Part shown: piece by piece, positions 9,659 to 19,256 of the stretch
How positions within the stretch are numbered: the stretch's first letter is position 1
Layout of the letters: each line of letters opens with the position of its first letter
From: Lentzea albidocapillata
GTDB taxonomy: Bacteria > Actinomycetota > Actinomycetes > Mycobacteriales > Pseudonocardiaceae
Direction of reading: 5' to 3'
DNA length: 64,000 nt
NCBI RefSeq assembly: GCF_000719115.1
Contig: NZ_JOEA01000013.1
Span: 186,001 to 250,000, forward strand
Notes under the pieces: generated by a model
What the model was told of the DNA's origin: nothing
Database searches by the model: none
What the model saw: the letters and a program-made list of their open reading frames with translations, nothing else
Position numbers and translations under genes: made by a program

Positions 9659-10190
9659 AGTTCTGTTCACCGACGCGGCCATTGATGACCTGCGTCGCCT
9701 GGGCCCGGACGTCGTGCCCAGAATCCTCAAGAAGATCCAGATTCTGTTCGACGATCCGGAGGCCGGGCATCCGCTCGGCGGCGAGTTGACCGGATTTCGC
9801 AAGTTGGTGGTGGGGCGCAACCACTGGCGGGTCGTCTACCGGATCGCCACCGATGGTGCCGTCGAGGTTTGTGAAGTCTGGTGCGTGGGCGTGCGCTCGG
9901 ATGCCGAGGTCTACGCCGAGGCGTCGGCGAGAGTCACGTCGATGGCTGGCGAGGGCTCCACGCTGGCCAAGTTGGCCGACGTAATCAGAAGACTCGGTCG
10001 CCTCGCCGGCGACGTGGTCGTGGAAGAGGCCCCGCCGCGAGAGCCGGTCCCAGACTGGCTGGCGCAGCGTCTCGTGCACACCGCGGGGATCCCTCCGGAG
10101 CAGGTCGCGGCGTTGAGCCTGGAGCAGGCAGTCGATCTCTGGACCGATTTCAGGAGCGCACCCCGCCCGTCTGAACCGATAGGGGACTAG
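9651..10190 (+). CDS. RelE/ParE-type toxin with long C-terminal extension
   Basis: 179 residues from ATG 9651, overlapping the antitoxin gene. Residues 1-~90 match RelE: FTDAAIDDLRRL, then PEAGHPLGGELTGFRKLVVGRNHWRVVYRI and the closing strand VEVCEVWCVGVR. Residues ~92-179 form an extra helical region (VIRRLGRLAGDVVV..., VPDWLAQRLVHTAGIPPEQVAALSLEQAVDLW) not found in ordinary 85-95 residue RelE toxins. Family members cut mRNA in the ribosomal A site or poison gyrase; which applies here is unclear. Confidence 0.8.
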   Translation: MAEVLFTDAAIDDLRRLGPDVVPRILKKIQILFDDPEAGHPLGGELTGFRKLVVGRNHWRVVYRIATDGAVEVCEVWCVGVRSDAEVYAEASARVTSMAGEGSTLAKLADVIRRLGRLAGDVVVEEAPPREPVPDWLAQRLVHTAGIPPEQVAALSLEQAVDLWTDFRSAPRPSEPIGD

Positions 10191-10212
10191 GCGTTACCGG
10201 AAGTAACGCCTA
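10188..10212. repeat. 25-bp perfect inverted repeat before choD-like gene
   Basis: Arms TAGGCGTTAC (10188-10197) and GTAACGCCTA (10203-10212) flank CGGAA. The left arm includes the toxin stop codon and the right arm ends 11 bp before the oxidase ATG. There is no T run. A regulator operator for the oxidase operon is more likely than a terminator (inference). Confidence 0.6.
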
Positions 10213-10223
10213 CTCTCCGATCC

Positions 10224-11900
10224 ATGGGTGAACTCGCCGGTAACTTCGATGTCGTCATCGTCGGCTCCGGGTTCGGTGGCAGCGTGGCCGCGCTCCGCCT
10301 GACCGAGAAGGGCTACCGCGTCGCCGTCCTGGAGGCGGGGCGCCGGTTCGCCGACGACGAGTTCGCCGAGACCAGCTGGAATCTCCGCAAGTACCTGTGG
10401 GCGCCGCAGCTCAAGTGCTTCGGCATCCAGCGCATCCACCTGCTGCGCAACGTCATGGTGCTCGCCGGGGCCGGTGTCGGCGGTGGCAGCCTCGTCTATG
10501 CGAACACGCTCTACCGGCCGCTCAAGCCGTTCTACGAGGACCGGCAGTGGGCGCACATCACCGACTGGCAGGACGAGCTGGAGCCGTTCTACGACCAGGC
10601 GAGCCGGATGCTGGGTGTCGTCACGAACCCCACGACGACCCCGAGCGACGTCGTCATGCAGAAGGTCGCGAAGGACATGGGCGTCGAGGACAGCTACCAC
10701 GCGACGCCCGTCGGCGTGTTCTTCGGCGAGCCGGGCAAGAAGGCAGCGGATCCCTACTTCGGTGGCGCCGGACCGGAACGCACCGGCTGCACCGAGTGCG
10801 GCAGCTGCATGTCGGGCTGCCGGGTCGGCGCCAAGAACACGCTGGTCAAGAACTACCTCTACCTCGCGGAGAAGCTCGGCGCCCAGGTCTTCCCGCTGAC
10901 CACGGTCACGCGGCTCAACGAGGACAACGGAACCTGGACCATCGACACCAGGATGACCGGCGGGAAGGCGACCCGGACGTTCACGGCCGACCAGGTCGTG
11001 ATCGCCGCCGGCACGTGGGGCACCCAGCAGCTCCTGCACCAGGCGAAGGCGAGCACCCTGCCGAAGATCTCGGGCAGGCTCGGCGAGCTCACCCGCACCA
11101 ACTCCGAGTCGATCATCGGCGCCGCCCGCTACACGGTCGACCCGGACACCGACTACACGCAGGGCGTCGCGATCACGAGCTCCATCCACCCCGACGAGAT
11201 CACGCACATCGAGCCCGTCCGGTACGGCAAGGGCAGCAACGCCATGGGCATGCTGCAGACCCTCGCCACGGACGGCGCGCTGAGCACGCCGCGGTGGCTG
11301 CAGTTCATCAAGCAGGCGGTCCGGCACCCGCTGCGGCTGCTCCGGCTGCTGAGCGTGCACCGGTGGAGCGAGCGGACCGTGATCCTGCTGGTCATGCAGA
11401 GCCTCGACAACTCCATCACCACGTTCCTCAAGCGCGGCAAGCTCACCAGCAAGCAGGGCCACGGTGAGCCGAACCCGGCGTTCATCCCCGCCGGTCACGA
11501 GGCGAACCTGCTGGCCGCCAAGCACATCGACGGCATCGCCGGCGGCACGTGGGGCGAGCTGTTCAACATCCCGCTGACCGCGCACTTCATCGGCGGCTGC
11601 GCGATCGCGAGCGGCGAGGAACAGGGCGTGATCGATCCGTACCACCGGGTCTTCAACTACCCCGGACTGTCCGTTGTGGACGGTTCGGCGATCAGTGCGA
11701 ACCTCGGCGTGAACCCGAGCCTCACCATCACCGCGCAGGCCGAGCGCGCGTTCTCGCTGTGGCCGAACAAGGGCGAGCAGGACCAGCGGCCGTCGCAGGA
11801 GCAGCCCTACAAGCGGATCAACCCGACGAAGCCGAAGAACCCGGCGGTTCCCGATCAAGCTCCAGCCGCATTGCGGTTGCCGATCGTGAAGGCGTCCTGA
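10224..11900 (+). CDS. choD: ChoD-like GMC-family oxidoreductase (cholesterol-oxidase type)
   Basis: 558 residues. FAD-binding GSGFGG at 14-19 and an ADP-binding Glu at the end of the second strand (VLEAG), then GAGVGGGSLVYAN at ~82-94, a GMC feature. C189, C192, C195 and C199 (C-x2-C-x2-C-x3-C) form a ferredoxin-like cysteine cluster seen in this ChoD subgroup. The C-terminal GMC block has HFIGGCAI, then VVDGSAISANLGVNPSLTITAQAER. Position after guaB2-guaB3 matches M. tuberculosis choD (Rv3409c, 578 aa). The true substrate (sterol or other alcohol) is uncertain. Start chosen at ATG 10224. The MBL gene follows after 12 bp. Confidence 0.88.
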   Translation: MGELAGNFDVVIVGSGFGGSVAALRLTEKGYRVAVLEAGRRFADDEFAETSWNLRKYLWAPQLKCFGIQRIHLLRNVMVLAGAGVGGGSLVYANTLYRPLKPFYEDRQWAHITDWQDELEPFYDQASRMLGVVTNPTTTPSDVVMQKVAKDMGVEDSYHATPVGVFFGEPGKKAADPYFGGAGPERTGCTECGSCMSGCRVGAKNTLVKNYLYLAEKLGAQVFPLTTVTRLNEDNGTWTIDTRMTGGKATRTFTADQVVIAAGTWGTQQLLHQAKASTLPKISGRLGELTRTNSESIIGAARYTVDPDTDYTQGVAITSSIHPDEITHIEPVRYGKGSNAMGMLQTLATDGALSTPRWLQFIKQAVRHPLRLLRLLSVHRWSERTVILLVMQSLDNSITTFLKRGKLTSKQGHGEPNPAFIPAGHEANLLAAKHIDGIAGGTWGELFNIPLTAHFIGGCAIASGEEQGVIDPYHRVFNYPGLSVVDGSAISANLGVNPSLTITAQAERAFSLWPNKGEQDQRPSQEQPYKRINPTKPKNPAVPDQAPAALRLPIVKAS

Positions 11901-11912
11901 CACGGTGGAGGC

Positions 11913-12872
11913 ATGGCCAACAAGCCGTTCGCGTCCAGCGCCGACCTCGCCCCCAAGGACGAGGTCTTCGTCGAACTCGCCGAGGGCGTCTACACCCTGA
12001 CCGCCGAAGGCGACCCCAACGTCGCGGCCATCGAGGCCGAGGACTTCCTGATCTGCTTCGAGGCCCGCGCCACCCCGGCGGCTGCCAGAAGGTGGCTCGG
12101 CCAGCTGCGCAAGCACACCAAGAAGCCGGTCCGGTACCTCGTCCTCAGCCACTACCACGCCGTGCGCACGCTCGGGGCCAGCGCTTTCGAGGCCCAGGAG
12201 ATCGTCGCCCACGAGATGACGCGCGTGCTGATCGCCGAACGCGGGCAGCAGGACTGGGAGAGCGAGTTCGGCCGCATGCCGCGGCTCTTCGAACAGCCGG
12301 AGGAGATCCCCGGCCTGACGTGGCCGACGCTGACGTTCTCCGACCGCATGACGATCCCGCTCGGAGACGAGCGCGGCGAGCTGGTGCTGCAGTTCTTCGG
12401 GCGCGGGCACACGGCAGGCGACATCGTGGCCTGGTTGCCGCAGCAGCGCATCCTGTTCGCGGGTGACCTGGTCGAGTCGCAGGCCGCGCTCTACACCGGT
12501 GACGCGTTCCACGACGAGTGGGCGACGTCCACTTTGGACGAGATCGAGGACCTGGGGGCCGAGGTCCTCGTCGGCGGGCGCGGCAAGGTCGCGCGCGACC
12601 GCATCGAGGTCGAGGCCGCGATCAACCAGAGCAGGCACTTCCTCAACGAACTGCGCCGCACGGTCGGCGGGGTCCACGCCGAGGGCGGCACGCTCAAGCA
12701 GGCCTTCGAACTCGCGCACCGGACGCTCGAAGCCCGCTACGGCCGCTGGCCGATCTTCGAGCACTGCCTGCCGTTCGACGTGAAGCGCTACTGGGACGAG
12801 TGCGACGGCAAGGACTGGCCCGAGATCTGGACCGCCGAACGCGACCGTGCCGTCTGGGACGCGCTGCAATGA
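11913..12872 (+). CDS. Metallo-beta-lactamase-fold hydrolase with degenerate HxHxDH motif
   Basis: 319 residues. The MBL fold is visible as YLVLSHYHAVRTLGA (motif I), VAHE, GRGHTAGDIVAWLP (motif III His) and LFAGDLVE (motif IV Asp). Canonical motif I is H-x-H-x-D-H; here it reads H-Y-H-A-V-R, so the Asp and third His, ligands of the second metal, are missing. The C-terminal ~100 residues are an added helical domain. It lies between choD and a flavin monooxygenase with ATGA overlap to the latter, so it is probably part of one catabolic operon. Substrate unknown. Confidence 0.82.
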   Translation: MANKPFASSADLAPKDEVFVELAEGVYTLTAEGDPNVAAIEAEDFLICFEARATPAAARRWLGQLRKHTKKPVRYLVLSHYHAVRTLGASAFEAQEIVAHEMTRVLIAERGQQDWESEFGRMPRLFEQPEEIPGLTWPTLTFSDRMTIPLGDERGELVLQFFGRGHTAGDIVAWLPQQRILFAGDLVESQAALYTGDAFHDEWATSTLDEIEDLGAEVLVGGRGKVARDRIEVEAAINQSRHFLNELRRTVGGVHAEGGTLKQAFELAHRTLEARYGRWPIFEHCLPFDVKRYWDECDGKDWPEIWTAERDRAVWDALQ

Positions 12873-14122
12873 CGGTCCTGGTGGTCGGTGCCGGGCCGGT
12901 GGGGCTGGCGTCGGCATTGTTCCTCGCGAGAGCCGGTGTGCCGAGCATCGTCCTGGAGAGGGAACCCAGGCGTGCGCAGACGGGCAGCCGCTCGATCTGC
13001 GTCCAGCGCGACGTCCTGGAGATCCTCGAACGGATCGGCGTCGGCCAGGCCGTCGCGGACGCGGGCGTCACCTGGTACACCGGCCGCACCTACCACCGCG
13101 ACCGCGAGGTGCTCACCCTGACCTTCCCGGAGGCCAAGGGTTTCCCGCCGTTCGTGAACACCCCGCAGACGGTCGTCGAACAGCTGCTGGAGGAACGGGT
13201 CCGCGCCGAACCGCTGATCGAACTCCGCTACGGACACTCCCTGACCGGTCTCACCCAGGACGACGACGGAGTGTCCACACAGGACGGAGTCAGGGGCACC
13301 CACTGCATCGCGGCGGACGGCGTGCACTCGACGGTGCGACAGCTCCTGAACATCCCGTTCGAGGGCTTCTCGTTCGACGACAGGTTCATCATCGCCGACG
13401 TCCGTGTCGACCTGGACTTCGAGACACCCGAACGCCGCTTCTACTTCGACCCGCCCTGGAATCCGGGCCGTCAGGTCCTCCTGCACCCGCAACCGAAAGG
13501 CGTCTGGCGGATCGACTGGCAGGTCGCCGAGGACGTTCAGCTCACCGACGCCCACGTCCGCGCGATCGTCGGTGACAAGCCGTACGAGATCGTCTGGCAG
13601 TCCACCTACCGCTTCCACCAGCGCCGAGCCGCGAAACTCCGCGACCACAGGGTTCTGCTGGCCGGCGACGCGGCGCACGTCATGAGCCCGTTCGGCGCAC
13701 GAGGCCTGAACTCCGGCATCTGCGACGCCGACAACGCGGCGTGGAAGATCGCGGCCGACCGCACCGGCGAGGCGGGCCCGCACCTGCTCGACTCCTACGA
13801 CGCCGAACGCGGTGCCGCCGCCGACGAGAACCTCCGCATCACCGGCGACACCATGCGGTTCCTCGTGCCGGGCACTCCCGAGCAACGAGCGCACCGGCAG
13901 CAGGCGCTCGAATCCGGCGAGGGCATCGACTCGGGCCAGCTCTTCACCCCGTTCTCCTACGAGAACTCCCCGCTGACGACGGACGGCGGCGGGCTGATCC
14001 CGGGCTCCCGCACCGCGGGGCCGGGCTTCACCACGAAGGACGGGTGGCTGGTCAGGCCGGACGGGCACGTCGCCGCACACCGTTGCGACGAACAGGTGAA
14101 GCGGCGCGCGCTCGGTTGGTAG
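12869..14122 (+). CDS. FAD-dependent monooxygenase, PHBH/TfdB type
   Basis: 417 residues from ATG 12869, overlapping the previous stop (ATGA). N-terminal dinucleotide fold VVGAGPVGLASALFLARAG with VLEREP; the second FAD motif LLAGDAAHVMSPFGARGLNSG near residue 265 is the GD motif of aromatic-ring hydroxylases. It lacks the C-terminal thioredoxin-like domain of the larger phenol hydroxylases. Family members insert one oxygen atom into an aromatic or polyketide ring using NAD(P)H. Its place between MBL and BBE-type genes suggests breakdown or tailoring of a ring compound (inference). Confidence 0.88.
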   Translation: MTVLVVGAGPVGLASALFLARAGVPSIVLEREPRRAQTGSRSICVQRDVLEILERIGVGQAVADAGVTWYTGRTYHRDREVLTLTFPEAKGFPPFVNTPQTVVEQLLEERVRAEPLIELRYGHSLTGLTQDDDGVSTQDGVRGTHCIAADGVHSTVRQLLNIPFEGFSFDDRFIIADVRVDLDFETPERRFYFDPPWNPGRQVLLHPQPKGVWRIDWQVAEDVQLTDAHVRAIVGDKPYEIVWQSTYRFHQRRAAKLRDHRVLLAGDAAHVMSPFGARGLNSGICDADNAAWKIAADRTGEAGPHLLDSYDAERGAAADENLRITGDTMRFLVPGTPEQRAHRQQALESGEGIDSGQLFTPFSYENSPLTTDGGGLIPGSRTAGPGFTTKDGWLVRPDGHVAAHRCDEQVKRRALGW

Positions 14123-14157
14123 GGCAACCCACGATGCGAGCCGGACGTGTTCACGCC

Positions 14158-15537
14158 ATGGGGGTAAACAGGCGAACTTTCTTGCAGGGGACCGCACTCG
14201 GCGTCGCAAGCTTGGGGATGGGCACCGCGACGGCCGCAGCCGCCGGCACGAACTGGGCGAAGCTGCGCAGGAGGCTGGGCGGCCGGCTCGTGCTGCCACA
14301 GGATCCGGGGTACGACGAGCTGCGCGTCCCGTGGAACACGATCTACGCGCACCGCAGGCCGGCCGCGATAGCGAGGTGCGTCCGGCCGGAGGACGTGCAG
14401 GCGTGCCTGGACTTCGCGTCGCACGAACGAATCCCGGTCGCCGCACGCAGCGGCAAGCACAGCTACGCGGCCTACTCGCTGCCCGAGAACGGCCTGGTCG
14501 TCGACCTCGCCGCGATGTCGGCGGTGACCGTCGCCGGCAACCGCGCGCGGATCGGTGCGGGCACGCAGCTCCTGCCCGTCTACGAGGCGATCGGCGCCGC
14601 CGGCCAGGCCCTGCCCGCGGGCACGTGCCGTTCGGTCGGCATCGGCGGGCTCACGCTCGGCGGCGGCATCAGCGTGCTCGGCCGCAAGTACGGCCTCACC
14701 AGCGACCACCTGGTCAGCGCCAGGATCGTCACACCGGATGGGTGCCTGCGCACCGCCTCCGCGCACGAGGAACCCGACCTGTACTGGGCGTTGCGCGGCG
14801 GTGGCGGCGGCAACTTCGGGATCGTCACGGAGTTCACCTTCCGCACCGATCCCGCGCCCGAGCTGACCGTGTTCAACCTCGCCTACCCGGCGGGGGCGTC
14901 GGCGGACGTGTTCGACGCCTGGCAGGAGTGGATGGCCCAGGCGCCCGACGAGCTGTGGTCGGGTTGCCGGATCGAGGCGGGCGAGGTGTCGGCCCCGAAC
15001 GTCGGCGGTGTGTACGTGGGCCCGAAGAAGAACTTGTTGCCGTTGCTGGACAAGATGCCGGCCGGGACGCGTGTGGTCCAGGAGATGGGCTACCTGGAGA
15101 CGATGCGCCACTACGCGGGCAATCCCGGGCCGGGTTCCCGCTTCGCGGCGTCGTCGCGCATGCTCCGCCACCACGTGCCGGGCGAGCGGGCCGCGGGCCT
15201 GATGGACGGGCAGACCGACGGTGCGATCCTGTTCGACTCGTTCGGCGGCGCGCTCGCCAGGGTCGCGCCGGACGCCACGGCGTTCCCGCACCGCGACGCC
15301 CGTGCCAGCGCGCAGATCTTCATGGGCGCGGAGAACCGGACGGAGGCGGAGGCGCGCCGGATCCTCGCGGGCGTGCGGGACGGGCTCGGCGCGGGCAACA
15401 CCGGGTACGTGAACTACATCGACCCGGAGATGCCCGACTGGCCGACCGCCTACTACGGCCGCAACCTCGCGCGACTCAGGAAGGTCGCGCGACGTTACGA
15501 CCCGGACCGCGTGCTGGCGTTCCCGCAGGGCCTGTAG
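14158..15537 (+). CDS. Tat-exported FAD-linked oxidase, berberine-bridge-enzyme type
   Basis: 459 residues from ATG 14158, chosen because it places a twin-arginine signal at the very N-terminus (MGVNRRTFLQGTALGVASLG, cleavage near the Ala run ~30). ATG 14134 is in frame but would bury it. FAD-binding PCMH domain: SGKHSYAAYS with H101 and AGTCRSVGIGGLTLGGG with C157, the two residues used for bicovalent flavin attachment in BBE-like enzymes. The C-terminal BBE block is NYIDPEMPDWPTAYYG...YDPDRVLAFPQ. Likely a secreted oxidase of a sugar or phenolic substrate. Last gene of the choD-MBL-monooxygenase run. Confidence 0.88.
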   Translation: MGVNRRTFLQGTALGVASLGMGTATAAAAGTNWAKLRRRLGGRLVLPQDPGYDELRVPWNTIYAHRRPAAIARCVRPEDVQACLDFASHERIPVAARSGKHSYAAYSLPENGLVVDLAAMSAVTVAGNRARIGAGTQLLPVYEAIGAAGQALPAGTCRSVGIGGLTLGGGISVLGRKYGLTSDHLVSARIVTPDGCLRTASAHEEPDLYWALRGGGGGNFGIVTEFTFRTDPAPELTVFNLAYPAGASADVFDAWQEWMAQAPDELWSGCRIEAGEVSAPNVGGVYVGPKKNLLPLLDKMPAGTRVVQEMGYLETMRHYAGNPGPGSRFAASSRMLRHHVPGERAAGLMDGQTDGAILFDSFGGALARVAPDATAFPHRDARASAQIFMGAENRTEAEARRILAGVRDGLGAGNTGYVNYIDPEMPDWPTAYYGRNLARLRKVARRYDPDRVLAFPQGL

Positions 15538-15550
15538 CCGGATTCCGCGC

Positions 15551-16996
15551 CTAGATCTGGATTCCGGTCAGCACGGTCACTCGTTCCTCGGTGAAGTCCT
15601 CCATCGCCGACCGGACACCCTCACGTCCGGTGCCCGACCCCTTCACGCCGCCGTAGGGCATCTGGTCGGCGCGGTAGGACGGCACGTCACCGATGATCAC
15701 GCCACCGACCTCGAGCTCGGCCGCGGCCTCGAACGCCACCTGCACGTCACGGGTGAAAACCCCGGCCTGCAGCCCGTACTTGCTGTCGTTGGCCTGTGCG
15801 AACGCGTCCTCCACGCCGTCCGCGACCGACACCACGAGCACCGGCCCGAAGATCTCCTCGGTCCACACCTTGGCGGTCTTCGGCACGTCCGTGAGCACGG
15901 TCGGCTCGACCGTCGCCCCGGTCCGCTTGCCGCCCAGCAGCACCTTCGCGCCGACGTCGGTGGCCATGTTGACCCACTCCTCGACGCGCCGGGCGTTGTC
16001 CTCGTCGACCAACGGCCCGACCTCGACCTCGGGGTCGTGGGGGTCGCCGGTCTTCAGCGCGGCAACGGCCTCCACGAGCTTCGGCACGAACTCACCGGCC
16101 TTCGACCGGTCCACGATCACCCGCTGCACGGCGATGCACGACTGCCCGGCCTGGTAGTTGCCGAACGTCGCGATGCGCTGCGCCGCGTGGTCCATGTCCG
16201 TCCAATCAGGACAGACGATGGCGGCCGCGTTGGAACCCAGCTCCATCACGACGTGCTTGCGCGGCGCGGCTTCCATCAACGACCAGCCGACCTTCGTGGA
16301 TCCCGTGAACGAGATCACCGGCAGTCGCTCGTCCTTCACCAGAGCGTCCATGTCCTTGCCGCGCACGGGAAGGATCGAGAACGCGCCCTCGGGCAGACCG
16401 GTCTCGGCCAGGATCTCGCCCAGCAGCAACGAGCTCAGCGGCGTCGCCGAAGCGGGCTTCACGATCACCGGCGCACCCACCGCGAGCGCCGGGGCGACCT
16501 TGTGCGCCACCAGGTTCAGCGGGAAGTTGAACGGCGCCACGGCCAGCACCGGCCCGCGCGGCACGTGCCGGACGATCGCCATCCGTCCCACGCCACCGGC
16601 ATCGGTGTCGAGCCGCTGCAGTCCACCGGTGAACCGGCGCGCCTCCTCCGCGGCGAAGCGGAACGTGTTGACCGCGCGCTGCACCTCGATCTCGGCCCAC
16701 TTCAGCGGTTTGCCGTTCTCGGCGGTGATCGTCTCGGCGATCTCCTCAGCGCGTTCGGCCAGCGCCCGCGACACGTGCAGCAGCGCCTCGGCCCGCACGT
16801 GCGCGGGTGTTCGCCGGAACTCCTTCGCGACGGACGCCGCCGCCGCGATCGCGCGTTCCACCTGATCTCTGCCCGGCACGGCCACCGAGGCGACCGCGGT
16901 GCCGTCGAACGGGTGGAAGACCTCTAGCGCCTGCTCGCCCTGCTCGGGGCGGCCGGCGACCCAGCACGGCCTGGGTTGCGGCGTGAACGCGTCCAT
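15551..16996 (-). CDS. NAD(P)-dependent aldehyde dehydrogenase
   Basis: 481 residues from ATG 16996; an upstream in-frame extension was rejected as it has no protein-like sequence. ALDH motifs: APFNFPLNL, FTGSTKVG, general base E252 in VMELGSNA, nucleophile C287 in GQSCIAVQ, and EEIFGPVL. The C-terminus has PYGGVKGSGTGREG. It oxidises an aldehyde to the acid. It converges on the oxidase operon, so a role with those enzymes is possible but unproven; it resembles the broad glyceraldehyde-3-phosphate or succinate-semialdehyde-type clade. Confidence 0.93.
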   Translation of the reverse strand: MDAFTPQPRPCWVAGRPEQGEQALEVFHPFDGTAVASVAVPGRDQVERAIAAAASVAKEFRRTPAHVRAEALLHVSRALAERAEEIAETITAENGKPLKWAEIEVQRAVNTFRFAAEEARRFTGGLQRLDTDAGGVGRMAIVRHVPRGPVLAVAPFNFPLNLVAHKVAPALAVGAPVIVKPASATPLSSLLLGEILAETGLPEGAFSILPVRGKDMDALVKDERLPVISFTGSTKVGWSLMEAAPRKHVVMELGSNAAAIVCPDWTDMDHAAQRIATFGNYQAGQSCIAVQRVIVDRSKAGEFVPKLVEAVAALKTGDPHDPEVEVGPLVDEDNARRVEEWVNMATDVGAKVLLGGKRTGATVEPTVLTDVPKTAKVWTEEIFGPVLVVSVADGVEDAFAQANDSKYGLQAGVFTRDVQVAFEAAAELEVGGVIIGDVPSYRADQMPYGGVKGSGTGREGVRSAMEDFTEERVTVLTGIQI

Positions 16997-17006
16997 GAGA
17001 CTCACG

Positions 17007-17675
17007 TTAAGCCCTATTGGCCTGCACGTACTTGATGAGTTCCAAGTAGTAGTCGTCATGCCGTTCAGTCCGCTGGAGCACGAACGCCGGATGTTTCCGA
17101 ATCGTCTGAATCATGTCGTCCAGCCGGATCAACACGTGCTCCGCCACGTACTCGATTCCGTACGTCTCGCAGAACAGCCGGGTACGCCGTTCGCGGTCGT
17201 CCGGCAGGGCCAGCACGAACTGGATGATCGCCCAGCTGACGTCCCACCAGCGCGGACCCGGGTGCGCGCCGTCCCAGTCGAACACCCCGGTGGGACGCCC
17301 GTCCGCGAAGACGATGTTGTACGGCGCGAAATCACCGTGCAGCACCACCTCGACCGGCTCCCTCGCCGCGAACTGCCACCCGTCCAGGCGAATCCCGAGA
17401 CGAGATGTCTCGTCGTGCAGCCGCCTCAGCAACCGGGCCGACTCGATCAACGTCGCGTCGCTCGAAGGGGGCACGTGGCCAACGTCACCGGGCAGGTAGC
17501 TGAGCAGCTCGTGCTCCGCGTCGAGCCCGAGCGGAACCGGCGCGATCCCCAGAGGCGCCAAGCGTCGCAGCAGTTCGTGCACGCGCGGCGCCCACGGCCC
17601 GGCCGGTCGCCGCACCGCGTCACCCACCCTGAACACCTGGTTCAGCCCGCCACCGGTCAGCAGTTCACCGTCCAC
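17007..17675 (-). CDS. APH-family phosphotransferase
   Basis: 222 residues from GTG 17675; a longer frame to 17711 would run into the divergent guaA start at 17695. Kinase-fold motifs: HGDFAPYN (catalytic D115) and FDWDGAHPG (metal-binding D135), then a W-D-V-x-W helix. The N-terminal lobe is short. The family includes aminoglycoside, choline and homoserine kinases; this compact form is common in actinobacteria and its substrate cannot be told. It lies 10 bp upstream of the aldehyde dehydrogenase start on the same strand, so the two may be one transcript. Confidence 0.85.
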   Translation of the reverse strand: MDGELLTGGGLNQVFRVGDAVRRPAGPWAPRVHELLRRLAPLGIAPVPLGLDAEHELLSYLPGDVGHVPPSSDATLIESARLLRRLHDETSRLGIRLDGWQFAAREPVEVVLHGDFAPYNIVFADGRPTGVFDWDGAHPGPRWWDVSWAIIQFVLALPDDRERRTRLFCETYGIEYVAEHVLIRLDDMIQTIRKHPAFVLQRTERHDDYYLELIKYVQANRA

Positions 17676-17694
17676 GCATGAGATCCTTGACGGC

Positions 17695-19254
17695 GTGTCC
17701 GACACCAGCAACCGCCCTGTTCTCGTCGTCGACTTCGGCGCCCAGTACGCGCAGCTGATCGCCCGCCGCGTCCGCGAGGCCCAGGTCTACTCCGAGGTCG
17801 TTCCGCACACCGCGACCGTCAGCGAGATCCTCGACAAGAACCCGCTGGCCATCGTTCTGTCCGGTGGCCCGTCGAGCGTCTACGCGGAGAACGCGCCGCA
17901 GGTCGACCCGAAGCTGTTCGAGACCGGCGTCCCGGTCTTCGGCATCTGCTACGGCTTCCAGGCGATGGCGCGCGCACTTGGCGGCGCGGTCGAACAGACC
18001 GGCACCCGCGAGTACGGCCGCACTGACCTGAGCGTGCCCACCGAGGGCGGCGCGCTGCACCAGGAACTCCCCGCGAGCCACCCGGTGTGGATGAGTCACG
18101 GCGACGCCGTCACCAAGGCGCCCGAGGGCTTCACCGTCACCGCGACCAGCGAGGGCGCGCCGGTCGCCGCGTTCGAGGACACCGAGCGCCGCTTCGCCGG
18201 TGTGCAGTACCACCCCGAGGTGCACCACTCGCCGCACGGCCAGGAGGTGCTGCGCCGGTTCCTGCACGAGATCGCGGGCATCCGTCCGCAGTGGACCACG
18301 TCGTCCATCCTGGACGAGCAGGTCAGCCGCATCCGCGAGCAGATCGGTGACGGCAAGGCGATCTGCGGCCTGTCCGGCGGCGTCGACTCCGCCGTCGCGG
18401 CCGCGCTGGTCCAGCGCGCGATCGGCGACCGCCTCACGTGCGTCTTCGTCGACCACGGCCTGCTGCGCTCCGGCGAGCGCGCCCAGGTCGAGCGCGACTA
18501 CGTGGCCGCCACGGGCATCCGCCTGGTGACGGTCGACGCGCGCGAGCGGTTCCTGAACGCCCTCGCCGGCGTCACGGACCCGGAGGAGAAGCGCAAGATC
18601 ATCGGCCGCGAGTTCATCCGCGTGTTCGAGCAGGCCGAGCGCGACCTCAAGGCCGAGGGCGACTACAAGTTCCTGGTCCAGGGCACGCTCTACCCGGACG
18701 TCGTCGAGTCCGGCGGCGGCGCGGGCACCGCGAACATCAAGTCGCACCACAACGTCGGCGGCCTGCCGGACGACCTGCAGTTCGAGCTGGTAGAGCCGCT
18801 GCGCGCGCTGTTCAAGGACGAGGTCCGCCGCGTCGGCACCGAGCTCGGCCTGCCCGAGACGATCGTGCAGCGCCAGCCGTTCCCCGGCCCTGGCCTCGGC
18901 ATCCGCATCATCGGCGAGGTCACGCAGGACCGCCTCGACACGCTGCGCCAGGCCGACGCCATCGCACGCGAGGAGCTCACCCTGGCCGGCCTCGACCGGC
19001 AGATCTGGCAGTGCCCGGTCGTGCTGCTGGCGGACGTCCGCAGCGTCGGCGTCCAGGGCGACGGCCGCACCTACGGGCACCCGATCGTGCTGCGCCCGGT
19101 GTCGTCCGAGGACGCGATGACCGCGGACTGGACGCGTCTGCCGTACGAGGTGCTGGAGCGGATCTCGACCCGGATCACCAACGAGGTGGCGGAGGTCAAC
19201 CGCGTGGTGCTGGACGTGACGTCCAAGCCGCCGGGCACCATCGAGTGGGAATGA
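17695..19254 (+). CDS. guaA: GMP synthase (glutamine-hydrolysing)
   Basis: 519 residues, GTG start. Class I amidotransferase domain with GICYG (nucleophile C85) and QYHPE (H173, E175), then the ATP pyrophosphatase domain with PP-loop GLSGGVDS, and the C-terminal dimerisation domain ending in PPGTIEWE as in all GuaA. Converts XMP to GMP, completing the path opened by guaB in this window. A clean terminator follows 7 bp after the stop. Confidence 0.98.
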   Translation: MSDTSNRPVLVVDFGAQYAQLIARRVREAQVYSEVVPHTATVSEILDKNPLAIVLSGGPSSVYAENAPQVDPKLFETGVPVFGICYGFQAMARALGGAVEQTGTREYGRTDLSVPTEGGALHQELPASHPVWMSHGDAVTKAPEGFTVTATSEGAPVAAFEDTERRFAGVQYHPEVHHSPHGQEVLRRFLHEIAGIRPQWTTSSILDEQVSRIREQIGDGKAICGLSGGVDSAVAAALVQRAIGDRLTCVFVDHGLLRSGERAQVERDYVAATGIRLVTVDARERFLNALAGVTDPEEKRKIIGREFIRVFEQAERDLKAEGDYKFLVQGTLYPDVVESGGGAGTANIKSHHNVGGLPDDLQFELVEPLRALFKDEVRRVGTELGLPETIVQRQPFPGPGLGIRIIGEVTQDRLDTLRQADAIAREELTLAGLDRQIWQCPVVLLADVRSVGVQGDGRTYGHPIVLRPVSSEDAMTADWTRLPYEVLERISTRITNEVAEVNRVVLDVTSKPPGTIEWE

Positions 19255-19256
19255 CA

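Noticed and set aside
10194..12917. A 907-codon minus-strand open frame opposite choD and the MBL gene
   Set aside because: Same third-position G+C effect; no recognisable domain, no ribosome site.
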